Source: an uncultured Acetatifactor sp.
Lineage (GTDB): Bacteria > Bacillota > Clostridia > Lachnospirales > Lachnospiraceae
Assembly: GCA_910584865.1 (NCBI GenBank)
Contig: CAJUCE010000013.1
Coordinates: 63,403 to 127,402, forward strand
Length of the DNA stretch: 64,000 nt
Direction of reading: 5' to 3'
Below the pieces are notes generated by a model. It was not told the DNA's origin and searched no databases. It worked only from the letters and a program-made list of their open reading frames with translations. The position numbers and the translations under genes were made by a program. Within the stretch, counting starts at the first letter, position 1; every line of letters begins with the position of its first letter. Below, one piece after another: positions 42,482 to 51,152 of this stretch.

Positions 42482-44896
42482 ATGGCAAAACCATACAACC
42501 ACCACGAGGTGGAGAAAAAATGGCAGGCTGTCTGGGACGAAGAACATGCCTTTCGGACATCCGACGATTATTCAAAACCGAAGTACTATGCACTTGTAGA
42601 ATTCCCCTATCCTTCGGGACAGGGGCTCCATGTGGGACATCCCAGGCCCTACACCGCCCTGGACATCGTGGCCCGCAAGCGCAGGATGCAGGGCTACAAC
42701 GTGCTCTATCCCATGGGCTGGGACGCATTCGGTCTTCCCACGGAGAATTATGCCATCAAAAATCACATCCACCCCAGGATCGTGACCAAAAACAATGTGG
42801 AACGCTTCAAGGGACAGCTCCATGCCCTGGGCTATTCCTTTGACTGGGAGCGGGAGGTCAACACCACGGATCCCGGCTATTACAAATGGACCCAGTGGAT
42901 CTTCCTGAAACTGTTCAAAGCGGGACTGGCCTATAAGACGGAAATGCCCATCAACTGGTGTACCTCCTGCAAGGTGGGCCTGGCCAACGAGGAAGTGGTG
43001 AACGGCGTCTGCGAGCGCTGCGGTTCCGAGGTGGTCCGCAAGGTAAAGAGCCAGTGGATGCTGAAGATCACGGAATACGCGGATAAGCTGCTCCAGGGCC
43101 TGGACACAGTTGACTATATCGAGAGAGTCAAGGTGTCCCAGAAGAACTGGATCGGCAAGTCCCAGGGAGCGGAGGTAGATTTCACCCTCACAGGGAAGGA
43201 GGAGAAACTCCGCATCTACACCACCAGGCCGGATACGCTTTTCGGCGCAACCTATATGGTGGTTTCCCCTGAGCATCCGCTGATTGAGAAGTACAAGGAT
43301 GAGGTCAAAAACTATGATGCCCTTGTGGCTTACAGAGAGCAGGCGGCGAAAAAATCCGATTTTGAGCGCACGGAGCTGGCAAAGGACAAGACAGGTGTGA
43401 AGATCGACGGTTTCACTGCAACCAATCCGGTGAACGGGAAGGAGATTCCCATCTGGATTTCCGACTATGTGCTCATGACCTACGGGACGGGGGCCATTAT
43501 GGCGGTGCCTGCCCATGACGAGAGAGACTGGGATTTCGCGAAGAAATTTGGCCTGCCCATCATTGAAGTGGTGGCGGGAAGCCCGGTGAGCGTCCAGGAG
43601 GCGGTGTACACAGACGTGGAGTCCGGAATCCTGGTGAATTCGGATTTTCTGGACGGCCTGTCTGTGGCGGATGCCAAGAAGAAGATCACGGAATGGCTCC
43701 AGGAGAAGGGCCTGGGACAGAGCAAGACCAACTTTAAGCTCCGCGACTGGGTATTTTCCAGGCAGCGTTACTGGGGGGAGCCCATTCCCATCGTGTACTG
43801 TGAGAAATGCGGTTTCGTTCCCCTTGACGAGAGCGAGCTGCCCCTGATGCTTCCGGAGGTGGAATCCTACGAGCCCACGGATAACGGGGAATCTCCCCTG
43901 GCGGCCATGACGGACTGGGTGAACACCACCTGCCCGTGCTGCGGCGGCCCGGCGAAACGGGAAACGGACACCATGCCCCAGTGGGCAGGTTCTTCTTGGT
44001 ATTTCCTGCGCTACACGGATCCGAAGAATGAGGAAGCCCTTGCCAGTAAGGAAGCCCTGGACTACTGGATGCCGGTGGACTGGTACAATGGCGGCATGGA
44101 ACATACTACCCTGCACGTGCTCTACTCCCGCTTCTGGCACAGGTTCCTCTATGACCAGGGCCATGTACCCTGCGCCGAGCCCTATCAGAAGCGGACCAGC
44201 CACGGCATGATCCTGGGCTCCAACGGGGAGAAGATGTCCAAATCCAGGGGCAATGTAGTGAATCCGGACGATATCGTCAGGGAGTACGGCGCGGATACCC
44301 TGCGCACCTACGAGATGTTCATCGGCGCCTTTGATTTAAGCGCAGCATGGAGCGAGGACGGTGTAAAGGGCTGCCGCAGGTTCCTGGAGAGAGTGTGGAA
44401 GTTGCAGGATATGCTTGTGGAAGAGGATGGTTACAGCGCGGATCTGGAGACCAAGATGCACCAGACCATCAAGAAGGTGTCGGGAGATTTCGAGACCCTG
44501 AAATACAATACCGCCATCGCAGCCATGATGTCATTGATCAATGAATTTTATAAGAAAAATTCCGTTACAAGGGGAGAGTATAAGACGCTCATCACTTTGC
44601 TGAACCCGGTGGCGCCCCATATCACTGAGGAACTATGGCAGGCCGCGGGCTTTGAGGGAAGGGTATACCAGACTGCATGGCCTTCTTATGACGAGGCTAA
44701 AACTGTGGAGAGCATGGTGGAAGTAGGCGTGCAGGTGAACGGCAAGATCCGGGCTACCATTTCCGTTCCCAAGGAGATGGAGAAGGACGCAGTCATTGCG
44801 GCTGCCAAGGAAGCCCTGGGAGATCGGCTGACAGGGAATATCGTGAAGGAAATCTACGTGCCCGGCAGGATTGTGAACATTGTGGTGAAGCCGTAA
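42482..44896 (+). CDS. leuS: Leucyl-tRNA synthetase
   Basis: The 804-residue class I synthetase has HVGH (HIGH box) near residue 45 and GEKMSKSRGN (KMSKS) near residue 580. The editing domain with TRPDTLFGATYMVVSPEH lies between them, and DWVFSRQRYWGEPIP follows the editing domain. It charges tRNA-Leu. ATG 42482 sits behind AGGAGG; longer upstream readings run into the repeat block and are rejected. Confidence 0.96.
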   Translation: MAKPYNHHEVEKKWQAVWDEEHAFRTSDDYSKPKYYALVEFPYPSGQGLHVGHPRPYTALDIVARKRRMQGYNVLYPMGWDAFGLPTENYAIKNHIHPRIVTKNNVERFKGQLHALGYSFDWEREVNTTDPGYYKWTQWIFLKLFKAGLAYKTEMPINWCTSCKVGLANEEVVNGVCERCGSEVVRKVKSQWMLKITEYADKLLQGLDTVDYIERVKVSQKNWIGKSQGAEVDFTLTGKEEKLRIYTTRPDTLFGATYMVVSPEHPLIEKYKDEVKNYDALVAYREQAAKKSDFERTELAKDKTGVKIDGFTATNPVNGKEIPIWISDYVLMTYGTGAIMAVPAHDERDWDFAKKFGLPIIEVVAGSPVSVQEAVYTDVESGILVNSDFLDGLSVADAKKKITEWLQEKGLGQSKTNFKLRDWVFSRQRYWGEPIPIVYCEKCGFVPLDESELPLMLPEVESYEPTDNGESPLAAMTDWVNTTCPCCGGPAKRETDTMPQWAGSSWYFLRYTDPKNEEALASKEALDYWMPVDWYNGGMEHTTLHVLYSRFWHRFLYDQGHVPCAEPYQKRTSHGMILGSNGEKMSKSRGNVVNPDDIVREYGADTLRTYEMFIGAFDLSAAWSEDGVKGCRRFLERVWKLQDMLVEEDGYSADLETKMHQTIKKVSGDFETLKYNTAIAAMMSLINEFYKKNSVTRGEYKTLITLLNPVAPHITEELWQAAGFEGRVYQTAWPSYDEAKTVESMVEVGVQVNGKIRATISVPKEMEKDAVIAAAKEALGDRLTGNIVKEIYVPGRIVNIVVKP

Positions 44897-45660
44897 TAAC
44901 GGAAGGAAAGCGTTTTTCTAATGATAAAAATGTCGGCGTTCTCAAAAAAGGATGTCGGCATTTGCGCCTTTACAGAGAAAAGAGGAGTTGTCCGCACCAG
45001 TACTGCGTTGTCGTCAGCAGGCATGTCCGTTGCATTGCCTTCTGCCGCCGACTTGTCCTGGTGAGGGATCCGGCCATGAATTATGCGGGAATTAAGGCAG
45101 TGGTGTACTGGAAAATTATGGGAGAGAGGAATCGCCTATGGAGAAAGGAGAACAGGATAACCAGGAGAAGGCAGACAAACCGGCTGAACCGCTGCCTGAA
45201 CGATTATCCGAAGGGCATTATTATAGGAAAGGATGTCACAATCGGAAGGTATGCTATCGGCGAGCATGAGCTGACGATGGAACAGCCCACCTACCATGTG
45301 GGATTTCCCAGAAAGCCGGTCTGGATGGAGGGAAATGAGGTTGGATGAACAGCAGCTGAAGGGGTGGCTGAACCGGAGATTGATGGAGGCTTATATCGCC
45401 GGCCTGGAGGAATATTTTGAGGACGGGGCTTTCAGAAAACTGACGGTTAGGATAGGGGAGGGGACGGAAAGGTACTGACACTGAAAAGATGGAGAATGCG
45501 GTGCAGATTGCACTTCCGGAGCAGCCGGTGGAGGAGCAGTAGAGCCTCGTTTGGACGACACAGCCCGCTATACATTCCTCATTTGGACAGTCATCAGCAA
45601 GATGACTTTAGTGTTCGCAAACTATGAAAAACAGCTGACGGAAAGAATTTTTTAAACATG
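44897..45660 (+). other. Gene-poor stretch after leuS with two small possible ORFs
   Basis: No clear gene fills this stretch. An ATG at 45138 (behind GAGAGAGGA) opens 43 codons with a Glu/Lys/Pro-rich start. An ATG at 45335 (behind TGGAGGG) opens 47 codons reading MRLDEQQLKGWLNRRLMEAY. Both could be translated small proteins or remnants of a decayed gene. The rest holds no feature I can support. Confidence 0.35.
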
Positions 45661-45721
45661 CTCTGGAAGTCCGGCAGCGGCGTGATTGCTGCGGTTGCCG
45701 GATTTCCAGAGAACCGATGGA

Positions 45722-46138
45722 TCATTTGCCGCCCTGTTTGCTTTTTTCCAGGATCTTGTCGATCTTTTTCAGCTCTTCCGCGGAACTGTATTTTTTGATG
45801 GCAGCAATGGCGGCGCTGACTTCCTGGGGGGTGAAGGTCAGGTTTTCCTGTCTGGCTCTCTTCATGGCGGGCATGAAAAAAGCCATTAGTTCTTTCTGGC
45901 TCTTTCCCTGTCCCTGGGCGAAGAGTTCTTCGAGGAACTGCAGCTTTTTTGCAGGGATTTCTTTTACGAGTGGATCCGACATCCAGGCGGGTTTTCCGTA
46001 GGCGTCGGAGCTGTTCTTGTTGCTGCTGTTTCCCTGTTCGCTGTCGTGATTTCCGGCACCCTGCCTGGGAGTGTGGCCGCTGTTGGCTCCGGAGGTGCTC
46101 GTTCTGCTGAATTCCGTATTGCTTTCGAGGTTTTTCAT
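45722..46138 (-). CDS. Unknown conserved-looking protein (138 aa)
   Basis: The first 45 residues are Ser/Asn/Gly-rich and disordered. The rest is helical (PAWMSDPLVKEIPAKKLQFLEELFAQG) with basic residues. AAGGAGCCT-type ribosome-binding sequence lies upstream on the minus strand. It pairs with the next leftward gene, another helical protein with a Met/Gly-rich end. No family recognised. Confidence 0.65.
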   Translation of the reverse strand: MKNLESNTEFSRTSTSGANSGHTPRQGAGNHDSEQGNSSNKNSSDAYGKPAWMSDPLVKEIPAKKLQFLEELFAQGQGKSQKELMAFFMPAMKRARQENLTFTPQEVSAAIAAIKKYSSAEELKKIDKILEKSKQGGK

Positions 46139-46225
46139 AAATGAAAGGCTCCTTCCAATATAAGAATTTATTTTCTTAAATGGTGTATGACAAAATATTT
46201 ATAAGGCTGGATGTTTGACAGACGG

Positions 46226-46750
46226 TCATGGGCTGTCCGTTTCCGTCCGACTGTTCTGGAAAAAGGCTGCCATGTCTGCCATTGAGGAAAGATCCGGCAT
46301 GTCTCCCATACCATTCATATTGGAGAAAAAGTCCATGGGGCTGCCGTCTCCGCCCATCCCTTCCGGGAAGAGTTCCTGCATCATTTTTATCATATCCATC
46401 ATTTCCTGCATTTTCTTGAAATTCAGGATCAGGTTTTTCATATTTTCAATTTTCTGACGTTCACCCGGGCCGCTGAAGGGGAGCAGTTCGTCCAGCAGCT
46501 GGACAGTATCGGTATTATCTCCCTGAAAGAAATCGGCGGACAGCTGTTTTCCGTTCCCAAACAGACGGATTCCGGGAGCCTTCCGCAGAAAGGTGAATGC
46601 ATACTGCAGCTCCAACAGCTTTATGTAGACCGCGAAACCGCCCTGGTGTTCAGGGGCCAGCCAGGGAAGTAATATTTTCAGCATTTGTATCTGGTTGGTT
46701 GTAAACAGGGAATCAAATGCGTTGATGGCATTTGTGTTTTGGTCCTCCAT
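46226..46750 (-). CDS. Unknown protein (174 aa), Met-rich C-terminus
   Basis: The ATG at 46750 has AAAGGAG eight bases upstream. The protein begins MEDQNTNAINAFDSLFTTNQ and is mostly helical, with a C-terminal Met/Gly/Asp-rich tail (MGGDGSPMDFFSNMNGMGDM). There is no signal peptide or membrane segment. It may be co-transcribed with the preceding leftward gene. I do not recognise a function. Confidence 0.65.
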   Translation of the reverse strand: MEDQNTNAINAFDSLFTTNQIQMLKILLPWLAPEHQGGFAVYIKLLELQYAFTFLRKAPGIRLFGNGKQLSADFFQGDNTDTVQLLDELLPFSGPGERQKIENMKNLILNFKKMQEMMDMIKMMQELFPEGMGGDGSPMDFFSNMNGMGDMPDLSSMADMAAFFQNSRTETDSP

Positions 46751-46955
46751 AGTGCGCACTCCTTTCCGGACAAGAATAGCTTCTGTTCTATTCTATGTAG
46801 ACATGCGTAAGGTTATGTGCGCACGTTTTCCGCGGCGCTTTCCAATGCCGCCTGGTGTCATGACTTTTTCCCATTCCTTTTCCGGGAAACAGGCTCCCAG
46901 GGAGCGTGCTTCCCGTGAGAGCCTGTTTTGGATGGAAAATCCATCCGGTCAGCGA

Positions 46956-47285
46956 TTAGTTGCAGCCGCAACCGCAGCCGCAGTTATTGCTTCCGCAACC
47001 GTTGTTTCCGCAGCCGCATCCATTGTTGCCGCCGAAGAAGCTGCCGTTACCGCAGAAGCAGGAAAGCAGCAGGATCCAGATGATCCATTCGCATCCTCCG
47101 CCGTTGCCGCCGAACAATCCGCCGTTGTTTCCGCAGCCGCATCCGCAGCTGTTTCCATTGTTACCGTTGCAGCAGCACAGCAGCAGGAGAATCCAGATCC
47201 AGCTCCCGCATCCTCCGCCGTTATTGCTGTTTGCACATCCGCAGGAATCGTTGCAGCCACAGTTTGTAGCAGTTAAATCACTCAT
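46956..47285 (-). CDS. Cys/Gly/Asn-rich repetitive protein (109 aa)
   Basis: GGAGGCAAAAAC precedes the ATG. After a short polar start, blocks of CGCG, NNGG and CGN repeats alternate with two hydrophobic motifs, GSWIWILLLLCCCNG near residue 30 and EWIIWILLLSCFCGNG near residue 70. About a quarter of residues are Cys. Similar proteins are sometimes labelled high-cysteine chorion-like. It may be an envelope or spore-surface protein cross-linked by disulfides; that is inference. Confidence 0.6.
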   Translation of the reverse strand: MSDLTATNCGCNDSCGCANSNNGGGCGSWIWILLLLCCCNGNNGNSCGCGCGNNGGLFGGNGGGCEWIIWILLLSCFCGNGSFFGGNNGCGCGNNGCGSNNCGCGCGCN

Positions 47286-47439
47286 GTTTTTGCCTCCATA
47301 GGTTTATTTATGCTTTATTGTATGCGGGGCTGCATGTCAATGTTTCCAACGGGAAAGGATTTTGATGGGCAAAGATTTTTCGTTTATTTTTCAATTTGAT
47401 CTTCCAATTTTTATGGACATGTGCTATACTAAAATGCAT

Positions 47440-47513
47440 GGAAGCATAGCTCAGCTGGGATGAGCGCTCGCCTGACTAGCGGGAGGCCAAGGGTTCGAGC
47501 CCCTTTGCTTCCA
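47440..47513 (+). tRNA. tRNA-Val (GAC)
   Basis: A full cloverleaf folds: acceptor GGAAGCA/TGCTTCC with discriminator A, D-stem GCTC/GAGC, anticodon stem CTCGC/GCGGG (one G-U), T-stem AAGGG/CCCTT with TTCGAGC. The loop CTGACTA gives anticodon GAC, valine. T at position 37 is unusual. CCA is not encoded. The 3' end serves as attachment site of the element that follows. Confidence 0.85.
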
Positions 47514-47521
47514 TTTTTTAT
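47490..47521 (+). repeat. Left attachment site (attL core)
   Basis: The 32-base tRNA 3' end plus T-run is repeated exactly at 56525-56556. Beyond the core another 50 bases are similar but diverged. Confidence 0.92.
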
Positions 47522-47522
47522 T

Positions 47523-47575
47523 AAAAGCCGCAAATCCAAGATTTTTCCAGTAAAATCAAGGATTTGCGGCTTTTT
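47523..47575 (+). terminator. Long hairpin after tRNA-Val at attL
   Basis: AAAAGCCGCAAATCC and GGATTTGCGGCTTTT form a 15-bp stem with an inner GATTTT/AAAATC stem, followed by Ts. It terminates tRNA transcription and protects the integrase from read-through. The attR copy at 56552-56607 is imperfect. Confidence 0.8.
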
Positions 47576-47659
47576 CGTTGCTGTAAAACAAAGCTGTATT
47601 TCATGCGATTAAAGCATAATTTTATTCATTTTTTGTCCCGGAATTTGTCCCGACTTGCC

Positions 47660-48655
47660 CTAAGAAAAAAGGGTATCGCGCAGCTTTTCTGCCGCCTCCC
47701 TCTTTGCCTGTTCCTGCTTATCCATCATGGAGTGCCGATAAACGGACTTCATCACATGGTCAGTTTCCCATCCGCCCATCCGCATGATATCAGCCTCCGG
47801 GATATTCAAAGCGCTCATTTTGGATGCAAAGTAGTGCCTGAGCTTGTGAAGGGAGAATTGAGGAATCCCCAATGCCCGCTCTGTGCGCTTAAGGTAATTG
47901 GTGATACAGTTTGGGTACCCTTTGTAAATATAACCTCTGGTTCTTATCTTGTCCGCAATTTCCATCGGAATAATGATATCCCTGGTGCTTGATGTTGTTT
48001 TGGTGGACTTAATCACCCAGTTTCTGTTTTCATCCGGAACCATGGCCTTGCTGATATGTACAATATCTTCATCAATATCATCAGGTTTCAATGCACATAT
48101 CTCCGAACGGCGCATTCCGTAGCATGCCAGGATGATCGGTATCTCATATTCTGTATCCTTTGCGCATTCCAGTATTCTCTTCACATCCTCATCAGAGGGG
48201 ATGTAAGGCTCATGCTTGACCTTTTGCGGCAGGGTGGTAGTAAGTTTAAGATTCGGGCAAAAAACGCCCAGGACAGCCGATATGAAGCTATGGTTATTGC
48301 GTGCAGTCTTTGGGCTGCATTTCTTTGCAATTCCATTAATTTCCGTCTGGACATCCATTGCGGTTATGTCATATATATTCTTTTTCATAAAGCTGTCAGG
48401 GATTTGGCGTATTATAGATTTGTAGCCCATAATAGTACTGGGAGACAAAACGTTCCTTTTGGACTCAATGTATTTTTCTGCCGCCGTCCGGAAATCCATG
48501 CTTTCATGCTTCGTCTGGACTTTCTGCAGCTCATCAGCCATGGCAAGCATGGCTTCTTTCTGTGTGGGCTTGTGGTCAAAGGATACCGTGTACATTTGCC
48601 CCTTGTACATTTTTCTTACCCGGTAACTTCCGGATGCTCTCTTTTCAATTTTCAT
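47660..48655 (-). CDS. int: Tyrosine-recombinase integrase of the element
   Basis: The 331-residue protein starts at ATG 48655 behind AAGGAGG. Residues 1-55 form an arm-binding domain, 55-145 a SAM-like core-binding domain and 155-325 the catalytic domain. Catalytic residues are Arg182 (CYGMRRSE), His270-Lys-Leu-Arg273, Trp296 and Tyr306 (VMKSVYRH). It would integrate at the tRNA-Val attachment site beside which it lies. No excisionase is recognised. Confidence 0.92.
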   Translation of the reverse strand: MKIEKRASGSYRVRKMYKGQMYTVSFDHKPTQKEAMLAMADELQKVQTKHESMDFRTAAEKYIESKRNVLSPSTIMGYKSIIRQIPDSFMKKNIYDITAMDVQTEINGIAKKCSPKTARNNHSFISAVLGVFCPNLKLTTTLPQKVKHEPYIPSDEDVKRILECAKDTEYEIPIILACYGMRRSEICALKPDDIDEDIVHISKAMVPDENRNWVIKSTKTTSSTRDIIIPMEIADKIRTRGYIYKGYPNCITNYLKRTERALGIPQFSLHKLRHYFASKMSALNIPEADIMRMGGWETDHVMKSVYRHSMMDKQEQAKREAAEKLRDTLFS

Positions 48656-48709
48656 GGTATCATCCTCCTTAAAAAAGTGTATAAAAATAACAGCCAACGA
48701 AAATATCGC

Positions 48710-48812
48710 TTGCAGGCTGTCCCCGGAGATGATACAATATTTTTGCGAAGATATGTATCCTCCGGGGTATATGTAAAGCCGTTCAGTGCTGGTAACACTG
48801 GGCGGTTTTTCA
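48710..48812 (+). promoter_or_regulatory. Promoter, large inverted repeat and terminator (possible short RNA)
   Basis: TTGCAG (48710) and TACAAT (48733) have a 17-base spacer. The inverted repeat CCCCGGAG...GATAC / GTATC CTCCGGGG (48721-48767) covers the promoter. A terminator follows (GCCGTTCAGTG/CACTGGGCGGT then TTTTT, 48778-48812). The unit could make a roughly 70-base RNA antisense to nothing obvious, or be an operator-controlled promoter. Confidence 0.5.
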
Positions 48813-48827
48813 TTTTTGGTAAGTGAC

Positions 48828-49415
48828 GGACATTTGTCCACCAGCGCAAAGTTGCGCCGGTTCAACCCTGCGGCATCAGGCCGGTGCCGGTTCAGGATCA
48901 GATTTGCTCCCGGAGCAGGGCGGCAACGAAGGACATTTTGTCCGTGGTCAATCCCATTTGGGCTTCACTGGGAGCCATTTGGGCCTTAGGTGCTGCTGTT
49001 CCGGAAATACCTCTGATAGAGGTGCTGCTCCTCCAAAATGGCATACCAGGCGCTGCTCTGGAAGGGGTCTCCCCAATGAGGATACCTTGGCTCCATGGAG
49101 AAGTCATGGTGATGTATCCAGGGGGTGCCGGTTCGTCCCCTCCTTCAGGATGAAGACCCTGCCCTGATTCAGGTCCCCTCCCCCAAAATATGGGGCACCC
49201 CTCCCCCAAATTACAGGGCACCCCTGCCGGTTATTACCGGCTCCAGGATGGACTCCCTTTGACAGGGGGGAATCCCCAATTGTGGGGAGTCGGCGGTTCT
49301 GCCGTGTCCCCGGTGCTGTCCTCTCTGGTGATGAATGGAGCCGAAGGCAATCTTCCCTCCGGCTCCTGGGAGGAGAAAGCAATTTTTCCTTCTCCTGGTG
49401 TGGCCGTATTGGCAA
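48828..49415 (+). other. Palindrome-dense non-coding region, candidate structured RNA
   Basis: No convincing gene covers this stretch. Perfect short inverted repeats occur one after another: GGACA-TT-TGTCC (48828), GCGCAA-AG-TTGCGC (48844), TGCTCC-C-GGAGCA (48905), GGACA-TTT-TGTCC (48931), ACCTCT-GAT-AGAGGT (49009), CTCCATGGAG (49091), CTTCA-GGA-TGAAG (49143), CCTGA-T-TCAGG (49163), CCCCA-AAATA-TGGGG (49181), GCCGGT-TATT-ACCGGC (49226), TCCCCA-ATTG-TGGGGA (49273) and GGAGCCG/CGGCTCC (49337). This density suggests a large folded RNA or a protein-binding array. Confidence 0.55.
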
Positions 49416-49418
49416 CGG

Positions 49419-49832
49419 CTACTCTTCCTTGCGGTACTCCGGAATTTTGGTTAAGTCTTCCACATAATCGGAAGCTTTTTGCTTTCCGTCATTGTTTAGT
49501 TGCCTGTAATTGTCAAGTAAAGGCTTTTCAGAGTCATTCAGAGGGTAGCCGCCCATTTCTATTGCTTTTTCATGGGACACACTTCCATGATTTCCATTTC
49601 CCCAGTCATCGGATATCTCTTTTTGTGAAATCTTACTCCAGTCATCCACCAAATCGCTGATGTATACGCCTAGAGCAGCGGCTATACGGCGTAGTTGTTC
49701 AATTCTGGGATTTACCATGCCAAGTTCATATTGCCTAATTTGAGAATCTGGCATATTGCATTTCTCTCCAAGTGCTTTTTGCGTAAGTCCCGCTTTTTTT
49801 CTTGCTGCTTTTATCCGTTCTCCTGTTGCCAT
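49419..49832 (-). CDS. CI-like XRE repressor (137 aa)
   Basis: The N-terminal HTH reads GERIKAARKKAGLTQKALGEK followed by QIRQYELGMVNPRIEQLRRIA. The C-terminal 70 residues are helical and polar, without a LexA-type peptidase domain, so it is likely inactivated by the ImmA-like protease of the element rather than self-cleavage. AATAGGAGG precedes the ATG. It faces a rightward regulator across a three-operator region and probably maintains the integrated state. Confidence 0.85.
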   Translation of the reverse strand: MATGERIKAARKKAGLTQKALGEKCNMPDSQIRQYELGMVNPRIEQLRRIAAALGVYISDLVDDWSKISQKEISDDWGNGNHGSVSHEKAIEMGGYPLNDSEKPLLDNYRQLNNDGKQKASDYVEDLTKIPEYRKEE

Positions 49833-49872
49833 AGTGTTATACCTCCTATTTATTTTAACTATAGCATAGAAC

Positions 49873-49956
49873 AGATGAAAAGTCATCTATAAATACTTGA
49901 CAGACGAAAAGTCATCTGATATTATGGATTATAGCAGATGAAAAGTCATCTGTCAA
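49873..49956 (+). promoter_or_regulatory. Divergent promoters with three operators (lysogeny switch)
   Basis: AGATGAAAAGTCATCT lies at 49873 and 49936, with AGACGAAAAGTCATCT at 49902. A rightward promoter (TTGACA 49897, TATTAT 49920, spacer 17) has the 49902 operator in its spacer. A leftward promoter (TTGACA 49956-49951, TATAAT 49933-49928, spacer 17) has the 49936 operator in its spacer. The third operator lies in the repressor leader. Confidence 0.88.
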
Positions 49957-49981
49957 CAAATAATAGAAAGTGGGTGAGAAA

Positions 49982-50176
49982 ATGAGAATTGACCGTAAAA
50001 AGTTGGTGTGCGCCATGATGGATGCTGATTTGAACACAAAGCAGCTTGCAGAAAAGGCGGGAGTGTCCAGGGCTACAGCTTGCAGTATTAAGAACGGTAA
50101 GTCATGCAATTATGATACTGCTGTAAAGCTGGCAAAAGCTTTGGGTGTCCAAGTAGAGAAGCTGATTGAAAAGTAG
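49982..50176 (+). CDS. Cro-like small HTH protein (64 aa)
   Basis: The protein is one HTH: NTKQLAEKAGVSRATACSIKNGK. It is the first rightward gene after the switch, the Cro position. It probably competes with the repressor at the shared operators. GTGGGTGAG precedes the ATG. Confidence 0.8.
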   Translation: MRIDRKKLVCAMMDADLNTKQLAEKAGVSRATACSIKNGKSCNYDTAVKLAKALGVQVEKLIEK

Positions 50177-50207
50177 TCGCAGAAAGTAGCGAAAGGAAGG
50201 AGGAAGT

Positions 50208-50678
50208 ATGAGACTGAACGTAGATTCTTATCGGTGTATTTTAGCCGAGAAGCGGCTTTCTGATGCAGAGGTGGTAAAGTCTACCGGGCTGTCGGAAAGG
50301 ACGTACAAATGGATTCTGGAGAATGGTTTCATTGAGTGTGAGACGTTGGAGCGTATCGCGGATGCAGTTAGCTGTAAGGTGGGGGATATTTTGAAGCCAG
50401 ATTACGAAGGGTATACGGAAAATGTCATTGAATGGGTAAAGGATGGAGATCAGGCAACATTGAGCCTGTCCCAGCGCAGGACAATCTCCAGAGTGAAACA
50501 ACTAGCAGAACAGTATCCTGACCAGTGCCAGATTCTGGCGGAGAATAAAGACGGTAGCTTGTATGCACATCTCCCAGTGAGTTGGATTCGAATCAATCCT
50601 GGAATGGAGCTTACAGAAGAACAGAGAGAGAAGAGAGCCGATACCATGCGTGAGAATATGGCGAAACGTAAGTTATAA
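50208..50678 (+). CDS. HTH regulator with C-terminal extension (156 aa)
   Basis: The first 65 residues form an HTH (LSDAEVVKSTGLSERTYKWIL). A helical linker and a second small region (SLSQRRTISRVKQLAEQYP) follow. GGAAGGAGG precedes the ATG. It may control later genes of the element. The family is not precisely recognised. Confidence 0.7.
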   Translation: MRLNVDSYRCILAEKRLSDAEVVKSTGLSERTYKWILENGFIECETLERIADAVSCKVGDILKPDYEGYTENVIEWVKDGDQATLSLSQRRTISRVKQLAEQYPDQCQILAENKDGSLYAHLPVSWIRINPGMELTEEQREKRADTMRENMAKRKL

Positions 50679-50776
50679 TCGGCGTGTTTTTCTCAAATTT
50701 CAACTAAAATCCTTTAAAGGTATAAATTATCGCCTGCGGATTTAAAAAGGGGTTTTTCCACAAGAAAGAGGTGTCT

Positions 50777-51058
50777 ATGGATGTTATCAAGGCAGTAGAA
50801 AGCTATCCATACTACCACAGCATGACAGGCCAGAGCCGGGAGGAATGGGAAGCATGGCGTGTCCAGGCCTGCGAGGAATGGATGCTTGACAAGAATATTT
50901 TGGGAAAGGAGAGTGAAAGGGATGGTAGCAGCGAAGGTGGACAGAATCATAGTGGCGATGGTGGCATCCTGTCTGTCTCCCCAGGAGATTGCGGACAGGG
51001 CCGGGGTGTCGGTCAACGTTGTCTACAGGGTGAGAAGAGGTTACCTGGTGAAGCTTGA
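50777..51058 (+). CDS. Small element protein, possibly overlapping the next gene
   Basis: The first 48 residues (MDVIKAVESYPYYHSMTGQS, then EEWEAWRVQACEEW) look like a real acidic small protein behind AAAGAGGTG. The last 45 are Gly-rich and read the next gene out of frame, so the gene may once have ended near 50920. The overlap with the HTH gene is 137 bases. Confidence 0.45.
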   Translation: MDVIKAVESYPYYHSMTGQSREEWEAWRVQACEEWMLDKNILGKESERDGSSEGGQNHSGDGGILSVSPGDCGQGRGVGQRCLQGEKRLPGEA

Positions 51059-51152
51059 GAGATTCGGGAAGGTCTGCAGGGCCCTGGGGATAGACCCGGA
51101 GCAGTACATTGATTATTCCGGATTGGAGCAGAGAGGAGGAAAGAAAGAATGA
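50922..51152 (+). CDS. Small HTH protein (76 aa)
   Basis: ASCLSPQEIADRAGVSVNVVYRVRRG is a clear DNA-binding HTH. The ATG follows AAAGGAGAGTGAAAGG. The C-terminus (CRALGIDPEQYIDY) continues the five-helix Cro/CI fold. It is coupled to the next gene by an ATGA overlap. Confidence 0.75.
   Translation: MVAAKVDRIIVAMVASCLSPQEIADRAGVSVNVVYRVRRGYLVKLERFGKVCRALGIDPEQYIDYSGLEQRGGKKE

Noticed and set aside
42572..44203. Long minus-strand ORF (543 codons) opposite leuS
   Set aside because: It is the codon-bias shadow of leuS, has no ribosome-binding site and no recognisable domain.
44962..45348. 128-codon ORF after leuS
   Set aside because: Its first half is Arg/Cys-rich without a ribosome-binding site; smaller ORFs within it have better start signals but remain uncertain.
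48884..49221. Overlapping ORFs on both strands in the palindrome-dense region
   Set aside because: Neither has a good ribosome-binding site or a protein-like pattern, and palindromes explain why both strands look open.
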